Assembly (NCBI GenBank): GCA_028869185.1
Contig: JAGWTA010000025.1
Location: 1-35,765 of the forward strand
DNA: 35,765 bases
Origin: Hyphomicrobiales bacterium
Lineage (GTDB): Bacteria; Pseudomonadota; Alphaproteobacteria; Rhizobiales; Beijerinckiaceae
Reading direction: 5' to 3'
Of the stretch, positions 34,723 through 35,765 are shown piece after piece (positions within the stretch are counted from its first letter, which is position 1; each line of letters opens with the position of its first letter). The position numbers and the translations under genes are program-made. The notes under the pieces are model-generated. The model did no database searches and was not told the DNA's origin. It saw only the letters and a program-made list of their open reading frames with translations.

Positions 34723-35765
34723 TCAAAAAGACGCTTCCTCGCTCATGACCAATGCATCGGAAAATTCGGCTACGAGCGGGCCGATATCGCCAATGCCGGG
34801 CGTGTCCGGCAGCGTCACCGCGCCATCGACGGGCGCGCCGACAATGTGCTCGACGATGCGCTGGCGCATGGGGTTGGGATTGACGTCGACCTCGACATAA
34901 CCGCTTTGCGTGCGTGAAGCCGCTTTCACATGCATCGAGGCGAGCAATCCGACGCCGCTTCCCAGCCAGTGCGGGCAGTAAACGAGGCCCTTGTGCGCGC
35001 TCGCGCGCGCGATGGCGAGCGAAAGCGCAGCGCCTCCCCATTTGCCAAGGTCCGGCTGCAGAATTTTTATATGTCTGCGCGATGGGAGCGTCTCGAAGTC
35101 TTCGACGGACGAAAAATTTTCACCTGCTGCAATCGCAACGCGCGTATTCTCGGCCAGGCTGCGCCATTGCGCATCAGGCGCATCGTGCCGCAAGGGCTCT
35201 TCCAGCCACGCAAGGCCGACATCGTCGCAAACCGGCAGAAAAGCCAGCGCCTGATCGAACGACCAGCCTTGGTTGGCGTCGGCCATCAACGCCGCATCGG
35301 CGCCGATCTGCGCACGCGCGCCGCGCAGATTGGCGGCGTCGATCTCCGCGCCAAAGCCGACCTTTATCTTGCAGCCAGCAAAGCCGCGCGCCATCGCCGC
35401 CGCTGCAGTCTCAGGCGCGCCATCGGGATTGATGCCGCTTGCGTAAACGGCGACGCGTCCGTTCGCGCGTTGGTCCAGATAGCGGTGCAAGGGCGCGCCC
35501 GCCCGCCGCGCGGCAAGATCGTGCGCTGCGCATTCAAGACCTGCGATCGTCTGCGCGATGGGACCATATTCGCCCGTCTGAATGGCGAGAACGGCAAGGC
35601 GCGAGGCAAGCTGTGTCCACAAAATTGCCGGCTGATCCAACAATGCGAGCTCAGCGGCGAGCGGCGCAACGAGCGAAATCAGGACACGCACACGATGCTC
35701 CGCTGCGACAGCGGGATAGTTGCACCATGTTTCTCCCCAGCCGACACAGCCATCCTGGTCTTCGA
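34723..35765 (-). CDS. Mandelate racemase / muconate lactonizing enzyme family protein (N-terminus cut by window edge)
   Basis: 346 residues are visible; the frame continues past the right edge, so the GTG near 35691 is internal. Upstream residues read GWGETWCNYPAVAAEHRVR, typical of the capping domain of this family. The barrel has a K-x-K pair in GCKIKVGFG, metal ligands in MADANQGWS, WLEEP and AAGENFS, an Asp in KILQPDLGKWGG, and a His in YCPHWLGSGVG. This is the mandelate racemase subgroup pattern with an Asp-His dyad, acting as racemase or acid-sugar dehydratase on 2-hydroxy acids. Location near a 2-hydroxy-acid dehydrogenase is suggestive, though it is on the far side of the GntR gene. 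Confidence 0.88.
   Translation of the reverse strand, partial: EDQDGCVGWGETWCNYPAVAAEHRVRVLISLVAPLAAELALLDQPAILWTQLASRLAVLAIQTGEYGPIAQTIAGLECAAHDLAARRAGAPLHRYLDQRANGRVAVYASGINPDGAPETAAAAMARGFAGCKIKVGFGAEIDAANLRGARAQIGADAALMADANQGWSFDQALAFLPVCDDVGLAWLEEPLRHDAPDAQWRSLAENTRVAIAAGENFSSVEDFETLPSRRHIKILQPDLGKWGGAALSLAIARASAHKGLVYCPHWLGSGVGLLASMHVKAASRTQSGYVEVDVNPNPMRQRIVEHIVGAPVDGAVTLPDTPGIGDIGPLVAEFSDALVMSEEASF

Overview
The window looks like a GC-rich alphaproteobacterial chromosome. The main pointers are an RpoE/ChrR-type ECF sigma and anti-sigma pair, alphaproteobacterial-looking metabolic genes and very tight ATGA gene overlaps. I cannot name the genus from sequence alone. No rRNA, tRNA or CRISPR was seen.

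Region 1 (1-7,600, all minus strand) is one compact operon with the layout of a singlet-oxygen / photooxidative-stress regulon. In transcription order it holds: DUF2177 membrane protein, FAD amine-oxidase-like protein, DUF1365 protein, cyclopropane-fatty-acid-synthase-type methyltransferase, ECF sigma factor RpoE, anti-sigma factor ChrR, DUF1295 membrane protein, DUF2147 secreted protein, a second SAM methyltransferase, and a lipocalin cut by the left edge. Two matching ECF-type promoters (TGATCC-N16-CGTAT) can be read, one before the first gene and one inside the operon before the DUF2147 gene. The -35 of the internal one is built on the stop codon of the preceding gene. The expected outcome is a self-amplifying membrane-lipid remodelling response. 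The ChrR protein lacks one of the four usual N-terminal zinc ligands.

Region 2 (7,600-10,250) holds about 470 bp without a convincing gene, then an Old Yellow Enzyme ene-reductase with a perfect palindrome at its promoter, and a convergent LysR regulator. A clear intrinsic terminator lies between the two genes.

Region 3 (10,255-24,362) is a complete-looking island for aerobic CoA-dependent ('hybrid') degradation of 2-aminobenzoate (anthranilate). The minus strand carries an aryl-CoA ligase, a branched-chain-type ABC importer (binding protein, two permeases, two ATPases) and a MarR repressor. The plus strand carries a two-domain 2-aminobenzoyl-CoA monooxygenase/reductase, an SDR, a crotonase, an acyl-CoA dehydrogenase, a glutaryl-CoA dehydrogenase, a small unrecognised protein and a Rid-family protein. 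Both transcription units start with TTGACA promoters that carry the same 18-bp near-palindrome, so one MarR protein probably controls both.

Region 4 (24,500-35,765) starts with a small IS5-type transposase remnant. It continues with a minus-strand set: FMN 2-hydroxy-acid dehydrogenase, GMC oxidoreductase, fused indolepyruvate-type ferredoxin oxidoreductase, AraC regulator and a second GMC oxidoreductase. A divergent GntR/UTRA regulator follows, with a 9-7-9 palindrome in the shared promoter. Last comes a mandelate-racemase-family enolase cut by the right edge. Together these suggest oxidation of alcohols or 2-hydroxy acids through 2-oxo acids to acyl-CoA. The substrate is not evident.
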